From: Oscillospiraceae bacterium
GTDB lineage: Bacteria > Bacillota > Clostridia > Oscillospirales > Acutalibacteraceae
Direction of reading: 5' to 3'
Length of the DNA stretch: 14,361 nt
Assembly (NCBI GenBank): GCA_031273775.1
Contig: JAISRF010000231.1
Span: 1-14,361 of the forward strand
Below are positions 7,280 to 13,814 of this stretch, piece after piece; the first letter of the stretch is position 1; each line of letters begins with the position of its first letter. Under the pieces are notes generated by a model. It worked only from the letters and a program-made list of their open reading frames with translations. It was not told where the DNA came from and did not search any database. Position numbers and translations under genes: made by a program.

Positions 7280-8568
7280 GATTTCTGCCTGGCAGATTGA
7301 CTTCATAGCCGCCGCATTTTAAGCGAACCAAAGCGATGAGGTTATCAATATTCCGAAAGCCGTAGCCCATCCTAATCGTTACCTTAATTTTGTTGTTGAC
7401 GGCTTCGATTCTTGCGTTGGACAGCCCATGCGCTATGGTGGAAATAATTGCCGCCTTATGTCGCTTGATTTTTCTGCCAAGTTCTACAAAACCCTTGATT
7501 CTGCTTCTTTGCGCCCACGCAAGCCAGCGATTCAATTCGGCGGTTCGCCGTTACAATCGCACTTGAACACCGCCCGCAGCCCTTCTTTGAGTAAGTAAGC
7601 CCGATACAATCTTTTGTCGGACTTTATGAGCATCTCCATCGCCGCTTGCTGGTTTTGCGTAAGATTTTCGGGGTTTTTCAGCAGAGCATACTTCTGAGCT
7701 TTCGGATTTTCTTTTTTTTAGAGCGTTCAGCCTTTATGTCATCGGCGGCTTGCTGTTTGGCGGTTCGGACAGCCGATTTCCGCACCTCGTCAAGTGCGTC
7801 GTTCGCCCACGCAACGACGTGAAAAGGGTCAATACACCGCTCGGCGTTGGGGCAATATTCCCTAATGCAATCGGCTATCCATCGTGCTCCGTCCGCCGAA
7901 ACGAGCTTGATTTTGGCGCATTGTTCCTTCGCAAGTTCCTTGAAAAACCGGGTTAGAACTTCCTTGCCATGCCCTTTTGCCGCCCAAATCAACGCGCCCG
8001 TTTTATGATTGACGATAACCATCATATACTTGTGACCCTTCTTGTAGGACTTTTCGTCTATTCCGATTTCGCGCAGGTCGTCGAAACGGCTTGGTTGCGC
8101 GGTTTCAAGGGTTTGCTGAACGCGGCTGGCAATGGAACCCACGGTGTCCCATTTTATCCGAAAAAACTCGGAAACGTCGGTAGCTGTGGCGTGAAGCGTC
8201 AGCCACGCAACCGCCATTTCAAAGTCGCTGGTGTAATCCGAGTTGTGCCTTGCCCACGGGACTTTTGCGACTACAACGCCGTGTTCCGGACATTTCACTC
8301 TTGGTGCAAACGCTTCAATGAAAACCCGCGTACTTCCTAAGTCCAATGACCGCCAACGTCGGAGTTTGCTCGCTGAATCATAGCCGGGACAATGTTTCCC
8401 GCAAAACGGGCAGCGCGCAACTTGCCTACTATACGCTCGGACGCAGACAACAAGATTTTCCTCACCAGCGGTCATCTCAAAGTAGATATTCTCAATAGCT
8501 ATGTTTTCAATTTTTACAGCCGTTTCATGAGTGATTTTGTATGCAATTTGTCGCTCTCCTTTGTGCAA
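7269..8568 (-). pseudogene. ISL3-family transposase, broken in three frames
   Basis: Frame 1 (8568-7678) gives residues 1-296: a zinc-finger-like region (CPFCGKHC at 53-60, CPEHG at 93-97), a helix-turn-helix region, then the DDE domain with Asp171 in GIDEKS, Asp226 in SADGA and the ISL3 motif CIDPFH. Homology then moves to the -1 frame at A8G (7719-7711) and continues as KYALLKNPENLTQNQQ, SDKRLYRAYLLKEGLRAVF until TGA at 7534-7532. It moves again to a third frame (7535-7269): LNRWLAWAQRSR, then HGLSNARIEAVNNKIK with the catalytic Glu, then YGFRNIDNLIAL. Joined, the pieces make about 430 residues, the family's usual size. The first break lies on a potential programmed slip site; the second, near 7535, needs a one-base correction and looks like mutation. 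The start is uncertain (TTG 8568 or an internal codon after AAAGGAGA). Probably inactive in cis, though it could be mobilised in trans. Confidence 0.85.
7711..7719 (-). other. Potential -1 frameshift site (A AAA AAG)
   Basis: In the transposase zero frame the codons are TCT AAA AAA AAG, giving the heptamer A AAA AAG used by IS1- and IS3-type elements. Slipping back by one base joins exactly the frame in which transposase homology continues. A simple homopolymer indel explains the sequence equally well, since ISL3 transposases are usually made from one frame. Confidence 0.4.
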
Positions 8569-8631
8569 CGATTCATTGCATACAATTTTACCACTTATCT
8601 ACTTATCCCGCAACCTTATCTTTGATTCTTA

Positions 8632-8655
8632 ACCCACATGAAAGGGGGTAGAGCC
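8632..8655 (-). repeat. Right terminal inverted repeat of the IS
   Basis: Read inward on the minus strand it starts GGCTCTACCCCC and ends TGTGGGT. It lies directly against the T-tract of the tRNA-Pro terminator (8656-8661). Confidence 0.65.
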
Positions 8656-8707
8656 AAAAAAGCCGAGTATCCTTGTAGAATACTCAAATCCTATAAGGAT
8701 ACTCGGC
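8656..8707 (-). terminator. Strong intrinsic terminator after tRNA-Pro
   Basis: On the minus strand GCCGAGTATCCTT (8707-8695) pairs perfectly over 13 bp with AAGGATACTCGGC (8674-8662), loop about 20 bases, followed directly by six T (8661-8656). It ends the tuf/tRNA-Pro transcription unit. Confidence 0.9.
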
Positions 8708-8708
8708 A

Positions 8709-8784
8709 TGGTCCGAGTGGCGGGACTTGAACCCACGGCCTCTTGACCCCCAGTCAAGCACGCTACCAACTGCGCCACACCCGG
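8709..8784 (-). tRNA. tRNA-Pro (anticodon GGG), CCA encoded
   Basis: 76 bases that fold as a complete cloverleaf. The acceptor CCGGGTG pairs with CACTCGG (one G-T), with C1-G72 as usual for proline tRNA, discriminator A73 and an encoded CCA. The D-arm is GCGC/GCGT with the loop AGTTGGTA. The anticodon stem CTTGA/TCAAG has the loop CTGGGGG, so positions 34-36 are GGG and it reads CCC and CCU. The T-arm GTGGG/CCCGC has the loop TTCAAGT. It lies 108 bases downstream of tuf on the same strand and is followed after one base by an intrinsic terminator. It is probably processed from the tuf transcript. Confidence 0.95.
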
Positions 8785-8791
8785 ATAACAT

Positions 8792-8842
8792 GGTTGCTTC
8801 GCTGCAACCGCGCCCGTGCCGTCAGGACACAGGCGCGGTTGC
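8792..8842 (-). other. Two mutually exclusive hairpins between tuf and tRNA-Pro
   Basis: In the minus-strand RNA, segment 1 GCAACCGCGCC (8842-8832) pairs perfectly with segment 2 GGCGCGGTTGC (8814-8804). A U-G and three further pairs inside make a stem of about 15 bp with a 9-base loop. The 3' half of segment 2 (GGTTGC) can instead pair with segment 3 GCAACC (8797-8792) around AGCGAA. No U-run follows, so this is not a standard terminator. It may guide processing between mRNA and tRNA, or stabilise the tuf mRNA end. Confidence 0.6.
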
Positions 8843-8892
8843 AAGCATTAAGAATACCTTCTGTATTTAACAAATCTGCGCGAAAACAAAAC

Positions 8893-10092
8893 TTAGTTAA
8901 TCTTAATAACAACGCCGGAGCCAACGGTGCGTCCACCTTCACGGATAGCGAAACGGAGACCCTCTTCAATGGCGATGGGGGTAATCAGTTCCACATCCAT
9001 CTCAACGTTATCGCCGGGCATACACATCTCAACGCCCTCCGGCAACGTGACTACGCCGGTCACGTCGGTGGTGCGGAAATAAAACTGCGGGCGGTAGTTG
9101 TTGAAGAAGGGGGTATGACGACCACCTTCATCCTTGGACAGAACATATACCTGACCGCGGAACTTGGTGTGAGGATTGATGGAACCTGGTTTCGCCAGAA
9201 CTTGGCCGCGCTCAATTTCGTTGCGCTGTACGCCGCGGAGCAGGGCGCCTACGTTGTCACCCGCCTCGGTGTAGTCCAAAGTCTTGCGGAACATTTCCAG
9301 ACCGGTGACAACAACCTTACGGCGTTCATCGGTGAGCCCGATGATCTCGACCTCTTCGCCGGTCTTGAGTTGACCGCGCTCCACGCGTCCGGTGGCAACC
9401 GTGCCGCGCCCGGTGATGGTCATAACATCCTCAACCGGCATCAGAAATGGCTGGTCAGCCTTGCGCTCGGGAGTGGGGATATATTCGTCCACAGCCGCCA
9501 TGAGCTTCAGAATGGAATCATACTCGGGGGCAGAGGTGTCCGTGGACGCGCTTTCCAGCGCTTTCAACGCGGAACCCTGAATGATGGGGATATCATCGCC
9601 GGGGAATTCGTAGCTGGAAAGCAACTCGCGTATTTCCATCTCGACCAATTCCAAAAGCTCCGGGTCATCCACCTGATCACACTTGTTCATATACACAACG
9701 ATATATGGCACACCCACCTGACGGGCAAGCACAATGTGCTCACGGGTCTGGGGCATGGGGCCGTCGGCGGCGGACACCACCAGAATGGCTCCGTCCATCT
9801 GCGCCGCGCCGGTTATCATGTTTTTAACATAGTCGGCGTGTCCCGGACAGTCTACGTGCGCGTAATGGCGCGCATCGGTCTGGTATTCCACGTGGGCGGT
9901 GTTGATGGTGATACCGCGCTCGCGCTCTTCCGGAGCCTTGTCAATGTTGGCGTAGTCAACAAACGCGGCATCTCCCTTGAAGCTGAGAACCTTGGTGATT
10001 GCGGCGGTGAGGGTGGTTTTTCCGTGGTCAACGTGACCGATGGTACCGATGTTGATGTGTGGCTTGTTGCGTTCGAAATGTGCCTTTCCCAT
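8893..10092 (-). CDS. tuf: Elongation factor Tu
   Basis: 399 residues. EF-Tu carries aminoacyl-tRNA to the ribosomal A site as a GTP complex. GTPase motifs are in order: GHVDHGKT (19-26), the effector region RGITINTAH, DCPGHADY, NKCD and SALKAL; domains 2 and 3 follow and end with VGSGVVIKIN. I set the start at MGKAHFERNK, the conserved N-terminus, with GGGAGG (10101-10106) about 8 bases upstream; the frame is open for 8 more codons but these are not part of the family. The gene is last of the protein genes in the str cluster, 196 bases after fusA, with its own promoter, and the tRNA-Pro gene lies downstream. Confidence 0.98.
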   Translation of the reverse strand: MGKAHFERNKPHINIGTIGHVDHGKTTLTAAITKVLSFKGDAAFVDYANIDKAPEERERGITINTAHVEYQTDARHYAHVDCPGHADYVKNMITGAAQMDGAILVVSAADGPMPQTREHIVLARQVGVPYIVVYMNKCDQVDDPELLELVEMEIRELLSSYEFPGDDIPIIQGSALKALESASTDTSAPEYDSILKLMAAVDEYIPTPERKADQPFLMPVEDVMTITGRGTVATGRVERGQLKTGEEVEIIGLTDERRKVVVTGLEMFRKTLDYTEAGDNVGALLRGVQRNEIERGQVLAKPGSINPHTKFRGQVYVLSKDEGGRHTPFFNNYRPQFYFRTTDVTGVVTLPEGVEMCMPGDNVEMDVELITPIAIEEGLRFAIREGGRTVGSGVVIKIN

Positions 10093-10148
10093 TAAAATGT
10101 CCTCCCTTTGAAACACTTACAATTTTTAGAATTTACTCTATTGACTCT

Positions 10149-10177
10149 ATGATAACAATAATCCGCCGAAAAAGCAA
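10149..10177 (-). promoter_or_regulatory. Promoter for tuf
   Basis: On the minus strand TTGCTT (10177-10172) and TATCAT (10154-10149) are separated by 17 bases, 57 bases before the tuf start. The -10 matches consensus at 5 of 6 positions. It would allow tuf and tRNA-Pro to be expressed more strongly than the upstream str genes. Confidence 0.65.
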
Positions 10178-10288
10178 GAGAAATTTTCAAAAAGTTTCGT
10201 TTGCCCGCGTTGAAACAGTTTTAAATTGACTTACCGTCTCTCTGCGCATCGTGGATTGGCCATCGCCGTAACTGTCAACGATCAGCTA

Positions 10289-12388
10289 TCAACTATCCTT
10301 CCTGCTGCCGGCAACAATGGTTTCCGAAACCGATTTGGGAACCTCGCTGTAATGGCTGGGTTCCATCACGTATTGACCGCGCCCCTGCGTCCGCGAGCGC
10401 ATATCCGTGGCGTAACCGAACATTTCCGACAGCGGAACCTGAGCGGTAATCTGCTGGCCGCTTCCCAGCGCGTCCATACCCTGAATCATGCCGCGGCGGG
10501 CGTTCAGGTCGCCGATAACATCGCCCATATATTCCTCGGGGACGGTGACGACCACTTTCATAATCGGCTCCAAAAGCACTGGGTGCCCCTTGCGGCAGGC
10601 TTCCTTAAACGCCATGGAACCGGCAATCTTGAACGCCATTTCGGAGGAGTCCACCTCGTGGTAAGAGCCATCGTAAAGGGTAACCTTCACGTCCACCACG
10701 TTATAACCCGCCAAAACGCCGGCTTGCATGGCGCCCTGAATGCCCGCGTCCACCGCCGGGATATATTCCTTGGGGATAACTCCGCCCACAATGCCATTGA
10801 CGAATTCGTAACCCTTGCCGGGTTCCTGAGGCTCCACCTTAATCTTAACGTGGCCGTACTGGCCGCGTCCGCCGGACTGACGGGCGTATTTATGGTCAAC
10901 ATCGGCGGGCTGGCGAATGGTTTCTTTGTAAGAAACCTGGGGCTTACCCACGTTGGCCTCTACCTTAAACTCGCGGAGCATACGGTCAACGATAATCTCA
11001 AGGTGCAACTCACCCATGCCGGCGATAATGGTTTGCCCGGTTTCCTCATCGGTGTAGCATTTGAAAGTGGGGTCTTCCTCCGCCAGTTTGGAGAGGGCAA
11101 CGCCCATTTTCTCCTGCCCGGCCTTGGTTTTAGGTTCAATCGCCACGCGGATAACCGGTTCCGGAAACTCCATGCTTTCCAATATAACTGGGCTTTTCTC
11201 GTCACACAGTGTGTCGCCGGTGGTTGTGTTTTTCAGACCCACCGCCGCCGCGATATCCCCAGCATACACCGTTTCTATATCTTGTCGGTGATTGGAATGC
11301 ATTTGCAGAATGCGCCCTATACGTTCGTTGTGATCCTTGGTGGCGTTGTACACCGAGGAACCTGCGGCCACCGTGCCGGAATAGACGCGGAAAAAGCACA
11401 GTTTACCCACGAACGGGTCTGTTGCGATTTTGAAAGCAAGCGCCGAAAACGGTACGCTGTCGCTGGACGGGCGGGTGACTTCCTCGTCCGTGTCTGGGTT
11501 AATGCCCTTGATCGCCTCAACATCGGTTGGGGCGGGCATATAATCAATCACGGCATCCAGCAGTTTTTGCACGCCTTTGTTTTTGTATGACGTGCCGCAG
11601 GTGACCGGAACCATTTTATTGGCGATGGTCGATTTGCGGATGGCTGTTTTGATTTCATCCACGGACAATTCCTGGCCTTCAAAAAATTTTTCCAGCAGGG
11701 TATCGTCGGTTTCGGCAACGGATTCCAACAGTTTTGCGCGGTATTCGCGGGCTTTTTCAGCCAAATCGGCTGGGATTTCTTCCTCCCGGATATCTTTGCC
11801 CAAGTCATCGTAATAGACATAAGCTTTCATGACGACAAGGTCAATGATGCCCTTGAAATCCGCTTCGGCTCCAATCGGAAGCTGGATGGGAACCGCATTA
11901 CATTTCAGCCGTTCGTACATCATGGACAAGACGTTGTAAAAATCCGCGCCCATGATGTCCATTTTGTTGATATACGCCATGCGGGGCACGCGGTATTTGT
12001 CCGCCTGACGCCACACGGTTTCCGACTGAGGCTCAACGCCGCCTTTTGCGCAAAAAACGGTAACCGAACCGTCCAAAACGCGGAGACTTCGCTCAACCTC
12101 CACCGTGAAATCCACGTGTCCGGGGGTGTCTATAATATTAATACGGTGATCCTCACACGTGCCCTGTTTGTTCCAGAAGCAGGTGGTGGCGGCGGATGTA
12201 ATGGTGATGCCGCGCTCTTGCTCCTGTTCCATCCAGTCCATGGTCGCCGCGCCCTCGTGCACCTCTCCGATTTTATGAGTTTTTCCGGTGTAAAAGAGGA
12301 TACGCTCGGTGGTGGTGGTTTTACCGGCATCGATGTGAGCCATAATGCCAATATTGCGGGTAAGTTCTAGTGAAACCGGTCTGGGCAT
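10289..12388 (-). CDS. fusA: Elongation factor G
   Basis: 699 residues, the normal EF-G length. The protein drives GTP-dependent translocation on the ribosome and assists ribosome recycling. The G domain begins with AHIDAGKTTTTE (17-28), followed by RGITITSAAT, DTPGHVDF and NKMD. Domains II to V follow intact, with GMGELHLEI, RQSGGRGQYGHV, the domain V segment PIMKVVVTVPEEYMGDVIGDLNARRG, and the C-terminal MFGYATDMRS, GRGQYVMEPSHY. GGAGG 5 bases before the ATG gives a strong start. It lies 59 bases after rpsG and is surely co-transcribed. Nothing suggests a mobile resistance-type EF-G homologue. Confidence 0.98.
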   Translation of the reverse strand: MPRPVSLELTRNIGIMAHIDAGKTTTTERILFYTGKTHKIGEVHEGAATMDWMEQEQERGITITSAATTCFWNKQGTCEDHRINIIDTPGHVDFTVEVERSLRVLDGSVTVFCAKGGVEPQSETVWRQADKYRVPRMAYINKMDIMGADFYNVLSMMYERLKCNAVPIQLPIGAEADFKGIIDLVVMKAYVYYDDLGKDIREEEIPADLAEKAREYRAKLLESVAETDDTLLEKFFEGQELSVDEIKTAIRKSTIANKMVPVTCGTSYKNKGVQKLLDAVIDYMPAPTDVEAIKGINPDTDEEVTRPSSDSVPFSALAFKIATDPFVGKLCFFRVYSGTVAAGSSVYNATKDHNERIGRILQMHSNHRQDIETVYAGDIAAAVGLKNTTTGDTLCDEKSPVILESMEFPEPVIRVAIEPKTKAGQEKMGVALSKLAEEDPTFKCYTDEETGQTIIAGMGELHLEIIVDRMLREFKVEANVGKPQVSYKETIRQPADVDHKYARQSGGRGQYGHVKIKVEPQEPGKGYEFVNGIVGGVIPKEYIPAVDAGIQGAMQAGVLAGYNVVDVKVTLYDGSYHEVDSSEMAFKIAGSMAFKEACRKGHPVLLEPIMKVVVTVPEEYMGDVIGDLNARRGMIQGMDALGSGQQITAQVPLSEMFGYATDMRSRTQGRGQYVMEPSHYSEVPKSVSETIVAGSRKDS

Positions 12389-12407
12389 AAAAACCTCCGG
12401 TTTTTTT

Positions 12408-12445
12408 CAATTAATAATTAATAATGAATGGTAAATTATTAATTG
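12408..12445. repeat. AT-only inverted repeat between rpsG and fusA
   Basis: CAATTAATAATT (12408-12419) and AATTATTAATTG (12434-12445) form a perfect 12-bp inverted repeat around a 14-base loop. It fills most of the 59-base gap between rpsG and fusA. It is too AT-rich to be a terminator and no T-run is placed to make it one. It resembles the small AT-rich intergenic repeats common in clostridial genomes. Confidence 0.6.
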
Positions 12446-12447
12446 CT

Positions 12448-12918
12448 CTACCACCTATAATGAGCAAAAGCCTTATTGGCCTCAGCCATTCGGTGGGTAT
12501 CCTCGCGCTTTTTGGCAGCTGCGCCGGAACCATTCACGGCATCTAAAATTTCTGCGGCCAACCGCTCGCGCATGGTCTTTTCGGAACGTGTACGACTGTA
12601 CGCCGTGAGCCACCGTAACCCCAAAGTCTGGCGGCGCTCGGGACGGACTTCGATGGGCACCTGATAGGTTGCGCCGCCCACACGCCGAGCTTTGACTTCC
12701 AGCTGGGGCATTACGTTTTCCATAGCAGCCTCAAAGGTTTCCAAAGCGTCCTTGCCTGTCTTCTGGACGATGATGTCAAACGCTTCGTAGACAATTTTCT
12801 GCGCCACGCCGCGTTTGCCGTCGTACATAATGTTGTTAATTAAGCGCGTTACCAGCTTGGAGTTGTAGATTGGGTCGGGTAAAACGTCACGTTTTGCGAC
12901 AAAACCTCTCCTTGGCAT
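12448..12918 (-). CDS. rpsG: 30S ribosomal protein S7
   Basis: 156 residues, normal for S7, a primary 16S rRNA-binding protein that nucleates assembly of the 30S head. It begins MPRRGFVAKRDVLPDP and contains SKLVTRLINNIMYDGKRG and RRVGGATYQVPIEVRPERR, ending AHYRW. I chose the ATG at 12918 because it starts the conserved sequence and has AAGGAGGG about 8 bases before it; the frame is open for 8 further codons. The stop is TAG, which shows that TAG serves as a genuine stop in this genome. S7 commonly represses its own operon; the long 286-base gap after rpsL may serve this. Confidence 0.97.
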   Translation of the reverse strand: MPRRGFVAKRDVLPDPIYNSKLVTRLINNIMYDGKRGVAQKIVYEAFDIIVQKTGKDALETFEAAMENVMPQLEVKARRVGGATYQVPIEVRPERRQTLGLRWLTAYSRTRSEKTMRERLAAEILDAVNGSGAAAKKREDTHRMAEANKAFAHYRW

Positions 12919-13204
12919 CTCGCTTCCCTCCTTCATAAACATGAATTCATCGGTACTAAGTTAGATTGTAGACACTAGAGTCGAGATGTTAAAGCAACAT
13001 CTAAATAAAACTCCAATGCTTACTTCATAACTTTGCTGCCCGCAAGAGGTTTTACAATATATTTCCAATCAAGAATCACGATTCTTAATTATTACTTGTA
13101 AAGTAAACTCTGCGGTTTCTTAGATTTCAGCCGTCAGATTCAGGCTTTTCGCATTCTTCACGCGGGTTTGCGACTGGAATGTATCCAAGCCCTAAAATCT
13201 AACT
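12919..13204 (-). other. Unusually long rpsL-rpsG intergenic region
   Basis: 286 bases without a gene. It contains the rpsG ribosome site, a 7-bp hairpin AGATGTT/AACATCT (12984-13002, 5-base loop) and a near-palindrome AAGAATC-AC-GATTCTT around 13072-13088. No convincing promoter, terminator or ORF is visible. In most Firmicutes this gap is a few tens of bases. Confidence 0.5.
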
Positions 13205-13621
13205 TCACTTTGCTTTCGGACGTTTGGCGCCGTACTTGGAACGAGCTTGGTTGCGCTTGGCTACGCCCTGAGCATCCAGTGTGCCGCGGATGATATGGTA
13301 ACGTACACCGGGCAAATCCTTCACGCGCCCGCCGCGCACCAGCACCACCGAATGCTCTTGCAGGTTATGCCCGATACCCGGGATATACGACGTGACCTCA
13401 ATGCCGTTGGAAAGGCGCACACGGGCGACCTTGCGAAGCGCTGAGTTGGGCTTTTTGGGGGTTTGGGTTTTTACCGTGGTGCACACGCCGCGCTTTTGCG
13501 GGGATTCCTGGTCGATGGACACGCGCTTTTTGGAGTTCCACCCACGAAGCAAAGCCGGAGCCTTGTACTTCTTCTCAATGGTTTCCCTGCCCTTGCGTAC
13601 CAGCTGATTAAATGTTGGCAA
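13205..13621 (-). CDS. rpsL: 30S ribosomal protein S12
   Basis: 138 residues, the same length as in Bacillus and longer than the 124 of E. coli because of the Gram-positive insertion (about residues 14-40). S12 lies in the decoding centre. TPKKPNSALRKV and GGRVKDLPGVRYH are intact, and the lysines where streptomycin-resistance mutations arise are wild type. The start codon is TTG (13621-13619), shown by the conserved N-terminus PTFNQLVRKGR and by GGAGGTG 7 bases upstream. It is first in its transcription unit, behind a near-consensus promoter. No L7Ae-type gene lies between rpoC and rpsL, unlike Bacillus. Confidence 0.97.
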   Translation of the reverse strand: MPTFNQLVRKGRETIEKKYKAPALLRGWNSKKRVSIDQESPQKRGVCTTVKTQTPKKPNSALRKVARVRLSNGIEVTSYIPGIGHNLQEHSVVLVRGGRVKDLPGVRYHIIRGTLDAQGVAKRNQARSKYGAKRPKAK

Positions 13622-13712
13622 CTATTTTCACCTCCATACTCACAATTCAAGTGTGGGCAAGCAAGCCGTCCCCGCTTTATCGCTCACGGAATCTACAGAC
13701 GTCACCCGCACA

Positions 13713-13732
13713 GGTTTTGCCAAAACAAAACC
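13713..13732 (-). other. Hairpin in the rpsL 5' leader
   Basis: GGTTTTG and CAAAACC form a perfect 7-bp stem with a 6-base loop in the leader, shortly after the predicted transcription start. No T-run follows as a terminator would need. It could be a structural or regulatory element of the leader of about 120 bases. Confidence 0.4.
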
Positions 13733-13746
13733 GTCCACAGCTCCAC

Positions 13747-13776
13747 ATTGTACCACGCCGGGACGGGTTGTGTCAA
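13747..13776 (-). promoter_or_regulatory. str operon promoter before rpsL
   Basis: On the minus strand a perfect TTGACA (13776-13771) and TACAAT (13752-13747) are spaced by 18 bases, in the 193-base gap between rpoC and rpsL. Transcription would start near 13740 and give a leader of about 120 bases. It separates rpsL-rpsG-fusA from rpoBC control. Confidence 0.85.
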
Positions 13777-13814
13777 ATGAAATTTGTGAAAAACCGGGTT
13801 TGTTCATAAAAAAT

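Larger units (their letters stand above)
7256..8655 (-). mobile_element. ISL3-family insertion sequence, about 1.4 kb
   Basis: The boundaries come from imperfect terminal inverted repeats at 7256-7279 and 8632-8655 (17 of 24 positions match, ending in a shared TGTGGGT). The right end begins GGCTCTACCCC read inward, typical of ISL3-family ends. It carries a single transposase on the minus strand, in broken frames. The family normally makes an 8-bp target duplication. The flanks here (ATAATTTG at 7248-7255 and AAAAAAGC at 8656-8663) do not match, so the two sides were probably not contiguous when the element landed, or one side was later deleted or inverted. Confidence 0.75.

Noticed and set aside
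7432..7620. Possible separate small gene upstream of the C-terminal transposase piece
   Set aside because: The sequence is continuous ISL3 transposase in the -1 frame, so it belongs to the broken transposase.
7256..8655. CRISPR, toxin-antitoxin or phage-defence module
   Set aside because: No repeat-spacer pattern, no toxin/antitoxin pair and no defence-type domains in any reading frame; the region is explained by the IS.
8792..8842. Rho-independent terminator after tuf
   Set aside because: Strong stem but no U-tract. A complete terminator is present only after the tRNA.
8743..10095. Long + strand ORF of 450 codons
   Set aside because: It is antisense to tuf. Its translation is low-complexity shadow sequence and tuf is unmistakable on the other strand.
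10226..11590. Long + strand ORF of 454 codons
   Set aside because: Shadow of fusA; no independent motifs or ribosome site.
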